Virus record (IMG/VR): IMGVR_UViG_3300037488_001822
Span: 1-27,355 of that record
DNA: 27,355 bases
Strand: one strand, 5' to 3'
Source: a virus
Part shown: one piece after another, positions 24,196 through 27,355 of the stretch
Numbering within the stretch: position 1 is the first letter of the stretch
Layout: each line of letters starts with the position of its first letter
Notes under the pieces: generated by a model
Database searches by the model: none
What the model was told of the DNA's origin: nothing
Seen by the model: the letters and a program-made list of their open reading frames with translations, nothing else
Position numbers and translations under genes: made by a program

Positions 24196-27100
24196 ATGGC
24201 TACTCAAAAAGATCTAGAAAAAAAATATAAACAACTAAAAACCCAAGCTCAGAAATTAAAAAAAGATCTTCTTGCTAGTGGCTATGATATTAAGAAACCA
24301 GAGCAACTTGAAATTTTAAAACATGTCGATATAGCCGATTTCATACAAGATATGAATGGGACCGTTTATGACTTTTTTCAATGTATTAACAATGGCTTTG
24401 AAAATTTTGCAAACCAAATTAAAAATATAGAAAAGATAACCAGTCGATCTGAAAACGATATAAAGAAAATTGTTACCGAAAACCAAGATTTGCAGAATGT
24501 TATTAAAAAAATTAATAACCAAATTGTTCAATCTTTACCAAAAGATGAAAAAGAATTTGAAAAGCTGTCACAGACGTTGGCACAGAACGAAAAAACTTTT
24601 CAAGAGAGCTTTGGTGAATATACAGATTATAGTAAACACATTGCTTCAGAATTGCAGAAAATACAACAAACTGCTAGAGGCGCTGAGTCGTTTCGTGATC
24701 TAAAAAATTTGGCAAAACAGACAAACACCTGGAAAGAAATTTTACTTGAAAATTTTGAAAACACAGCCGAAAGATCTCACCTGTTGGAACAGGTTACACT
24801 TCAACACGAAACTCTAAATAAAGAAATGAAAAAACGTTCTGGCGTTTTTCATAGAACCGCGAAGTTTTTTGGTAAGCATAAAGGAACGATGGCTTCGATT
24901 GTCGGCGCTGCCACAACGCAAAGCCCACTAGCATTATGGATGTTTGATGCAATGTTTAGTGCGGGAGAGCGAAGAAAGCAAGCTGCACAGATGTCCAAAA
25001 AATATAAGACTGCACAATTATATAATACACGAGATTTCTTACAGTCGCAAGAAACTGGCAAACCGGTTAGATCTAGCACAAGATCTAGAACCATTGATAG
25101 CGAATCTAGACAATTTGAAAGCGGTGTATTTGAACAAATTTTAGATCAACTAAGTTTACACACAGAATATTTAAAAAATATTTCTCGAGTTGAAAATAAA
25201 ACTCATGTCGCTATCGATGAGCAAACACAAACGATTAAGCAAAACGAATCACATCGTATACGAGAGCAGGCATCTGCTGATTTTGCTTCTGAAGAATCTG
25301 CCACCGAAACGAATGATGAAAAGTGGAGACTGAAATTGGCTCAAGTCACCGCCGCCGGGGCTGTCGGTGGACCCGGTGGACCCGGTGGACCGGGTGGTGG
25401 CGGGTGGGTATCGTCAATAAAAGACACAATACTAACATATCTTGGTATCAAAACCGGGGTGGGTATGATAAAAAACTTACTCCCAAAGGCTAAAGGCATG
25501 GGCACCCTGGCTCTAGGAGTAACTGGAACTGCGCTGGCAGCAAGGAACATTAACGAATCAATAGATCAAAGTAAACGATATGGCGTAAGTCCCGCTGTCG
25601 GAGCGGCTTCATCACAACTCATACCAGGTGCGACAACCGCTGTGGCGGGGTTGGCAACCGGGGGGCTTTTTGGCACTAGCGCTGGATATGCCGGAGGCGA
25701 AGCACTTCAAGCTATACTTCCTGACAAAGAAAAGGGTAATATTGCTAGAGGTATGCAAACCGTAGTAGATGAATGGAAACGGCAGCAATCTTTAGAGCGA
25801 GTATTTAAAGGAACAATTTATAATAAAAAACTTGCGGATCGTGGTCGAAAAGAACTTGCTGAGTTGGAGAAAGAAAAATATAACAGAGCTAAAGAATCTT
25901 ATATAGCGCAAAAACAATATGATATGATACAAAAACAAAACGTGATTCGCGCTGATATTACACAAACAAGAGAAGAGATTAAGTTAGCTACAGATGCTAC
26001 GCGGAAAGAAGCTTTAAAGCGAATCTTGGGGCAGCAGGAAAAAAGGTTAGGCGATTTGATTGGTGAATATGATCAGATGCTTGTCAGGCTCGATGAGTAT
26101 AGAAAAGACCAAGAGCGGGGAGAAAAGAAAACTACCACAGCAAAAGGGAAGGTTCTCGACAAAGAACAAAAAGTTCTCGATAAGGAACGTGGGCTACTAG
26201 ATAAAAAAACAACTGCAATAGATAAACCCGTTCCAACAGAACTACAAGCTCAGCGCGATTTGGCTAAAACTTGGTTAGCTAAGCATATGCTTGGTTATAT
26301 GAATAAGGTAGTTGGCGAAAAACAAAAAACACAATCTAAACAATTAGATATTAATAAAAAAACGAACACTTCTGCATTATTAGCCGCTGCTACGGCTGCC
26401 TTGTTCATAAGGCCAGGAAGGGGGCCTGTAGGAAAGAGAACTCCTTCAACGCCATTTAGTCCTGAAGGGATTCCTTATCCAAACGACATTCGAAAAATTC
26501 GGGAGAAAATTCTAGGTAAGGAAAAGTTAACACCGGAAGAAAAAACAAGATGGGACGATTTCCGAAGTCGTGCGGGGGCTGCTGCTGGCAAAAGTAGAGT
26601 GCAACCAACCGAATCTATATATACCATTCCCGGCAGAGGCGCAGTTGGTTTACGAACTAAAGATACGTCATATAGCCCAGAGGGAGTTCCATACCCCAAA
26701 GATGTGCAACACATACGCGAAAAGATTATAGCTAAAGAACCATTGACCAATGAAGAAAAAAAGAGATGGAATGAATTTCGCCAGAAAGTTCAAGCAGGAA
26801 CAGAAGGAACTTTAGTTAACCCTAAAGATGCAAATGCTAAAATTGCAACCATTCCAGGTAAAGGTCCAGTTGGTCAAAGAACACCAGAAACCCAATTTAG
26901 TCCTGAAGGGATTCCTTATCCACCAGATGTACAACAGATACGTGAAAAGATTATAGGCAAAGAGAAGTTAACACCGGAAGAAAAGAAAAGATGGGACGAT
27001 TTTAGAGGTCGCGCTAATGCAGCTACAGGCAAGGGTGGAGCACCACGGCCTAAACCAATCTACAGTATTCCAGGTAAAGGTCCAGTTGGTCAAAGAACAC

Positions 27101-27355
27101 CAGAAACCCAATTTAGTCCTGAAGGGATTCCTTATCCACCAGATGTACAACAGATACGTGAAAAGATCACTGGTGGAAAGACCTTGACCCCAGAAGAACA
27201 ACAGCGATGGAGTGATTTTCGTGGTCGCGCCGCTGCAACACAACCAATGTATAGCAAACCTGGAGAAAAATCTGCACGAATCGGTGGAAAAGTCTACAAA
27301 GATCAAGAATTAGTCAAAAAACTTCGGGGAACTGACACAACACTCACCGATGCTC
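24196..27355 (+). CDS. probable tail tape measure / gp29-like protein, partial (>1053 aa)
   Basis: An open frame from ATG 24196 continues past the window end, at least 1053 codons. Residues 1-210 are coiled-coil (LEKKYKQLKTQAQKLKKDLL, QIKNIEKI). Then comes a short hydrophobic part (ASIVGAATTQSPLALWMFDA), a Gly-Pro hinge (GGPGGPGGPGGGG, about residue 390-405), hydrophobic Ala/Gly segments (GTLALGVTGTALAAR; ATTAVAGLATGGLFGTSAGYAGG), a long charged coil with VLDKEQKVLDKERGLLDKK, and 72-75-residue tandem repeats. The length, helical coil, hydrophobic island and position after gp26 and its extension fit a tape measure, which in T4 is gp29 (590 aa); this one is much larger. A C-terminal enzymatic domain may lie beyond the window. 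Start: GGGAAG about 10 nt upstream, 3 nt after the previous stop. Confidence 0.7.
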   Translation, partial: MATQKDLEKKYKQLKTQAQKLKKDLLASGYDIKKPEQLEILKHVDIADFIQDMNGTVYDFFQCINNGFENFANQIKNIEKITSRSENDIKKIVTENQDLQNVIKKINNQIVQSLPKDEKEFEKLSQTLAQNEKTFQESFGEYTDYSKHIASELQKIQQTARGAESFRDLKNLAKQTNTWKEILLENFENTAERSHLLEQVTLQHETLNKEMKKRSGVFHRTAKFFGKHKGTMASIVGAATTQSPLALWMFDAMFSAGERRKQAAQMSKKYKTAQLYNTRDFLQSQETGKPVRSSTRSRTIDSESRQFESGVFEQILDQLSLHTEYLKNISRVENKTHVAIDEQTQTIKQNESHRIREQASADFASEESATETNDEKWRLKLAQVTAAGAVGGPGGPGGPGGGGWVSSIKDTILTYLGIKTGVGMIKNLLPKAKGMGTLALGVTGTALAARNINESIDQSKRYGVSPAVGAASSQLIPGATTAVAGLATGGLFGTSAGYAGGEALQAILPDKEKGNIARGMQTVVDEWKRQQSLERVFKGTIYNKKLADRGRKELAELEKEKYNRAKESYIAQKQYDMIQKQNVIRADITQTREEIKLATDATRKEALKRILGQQEKRLGDLIGEYDQMLVRLDEYRKDQERGEKKTTTAKGKVLDKEQKVLDKERGLLDKKTTAIDKPVPTELQAQRDLAKTWLAKHMLGYMNKVVGEKQKTQSKQLDINKKTNTSALLAAATAALFIRPGRGPVGKRTPSTPFSPEGIPYPNDIRKIREKILGKEKLTPEEKTRWDDFRSRAGAAAGKSRVQPTESIYTIPGRGAVGLRTKDTSYSPEGVPYPKDVQHIREKIIAKEPLTNEEKKRWNEFRQKVQAGTEGTLVNPKDANAKIATIPGKGPVGQRTPETQFSPEGIPYPPDVQQIREKIIGKEKLTPEEKKRWDDFRGRANAATGKGGAPRPKPIYSIPGKGPVGQRTPETQFSPEGIPYPPDVQQIREKITGGKTLTPEEQQRWSDFRGRAAATQPMYSKPGEKSARIGGKVYKDQELVKKLRGTDTTLTDA
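26458..27250 (+). repeat. tandem 72-75-residue repeats in the tape measure gene
   Basis: The motif SPEGIPYPxDVQxIREKI..KEKLTPEEKxRWDDFRxRA occurs at 26458, 26674, 26899 and 27115 (spacing 216, 225 and 216 nt). Copies are linked by IPGKGPVGQRTPETQF-type connectors. Copies 3 and 4 share 101 identical bases (26851-26951 and 27067-27167), showing a recent duplication. The array may continue past the window. Confidence 0.9.

Noticed and set aside
26968-27306. Minus-strand 112-codon Trp/Cys-rich frame
   Set aside because: Antisense to the tape measure repeats; its composition is a by-product of the RWDDFR-type modules.

Overview
This window is a piece of a T4-like myovirus genome (contractile tail, Gram-negative host). 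The evidence is a nearly complete set of T4-type baseplate and tail genes recognisable by sequence and order: gp48, gp53, gp27, gp5, gp25 and gp6 leftward, and gp4, a tail-tube-family protein, gp26 and a probable tape measure rightward. The DNA is AT-rich and tightly packed, with many ATGA, TAATG and TGATG start/stop overlaps. No tRNA, integrase, transposase or CRISPR array was seen. A host cannot be named. The Gram-negative inference rests on the T4-like tail, a lipobox lipoprotein and E. coli-like sigma70 promoter sequences.

Layout. (1) 41-3780, leftward: an accessory block with a lipoprotein, a CSGHP-motif protein, a calcineurin-like phosphoesterase, a MazG-like pyrophosphohydrolase, two small unknowns, a membrane-anchored lytic transglycosylase and a small gene that looks frameshifted. 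(2) 3892-8140, leftward: a 1160-residue collagen-like fibre made mostly of Gly-Pro-Thr/Gly-Asp-Thr triplets, followed by a Cys-rich 254-residue protein of unknown function. (3) 8141-8371: a non-coding stretch holding an inverted-repeat element that could form a pseudoknot, and a T4-type late promoter motif. (4) 8372-13645, leftward: a run of small, mostly unknown genes with sigma70-like promoters, including three consecutive small membrane proteins. (5) 13723-21704, leftward: the baseplate operon. (6) 21705-21777: a divergent intergenic region with two overlapping TATAAATA motifs, one per strand. (7) 21778-27355, rightward: head completion nuclease-like gp4, tail-tube-family protein, gp26-like protein with a -1 frameshift extension, a two-helix membrane protein, and a long coiled-coil/repeat protein (probable tape measure) that runs off the window.

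How the genes fit together. gp27 and gp5 form the hub and puncturing spike, gp6, gp25 and gp53 the wedges, gp48 and probably the 22240 gene cap the hub and start the tail tube, and gp26, its frameshift product and the tape measure assemble the hub and set tail length. The gp5 here has no lysozyme domain, and a separate lytic transglycosylase is encoded elsewhere in the window. The most interesting observation is a U UUU UUC slippery heptamer exactly where the gp26-like frame ends and a conserved-looking 64-codon -1 frame continues. This would give a G/GT-style pair of tail assembly chaperones in a T4-like phage, just upstream of the tape measure gene.
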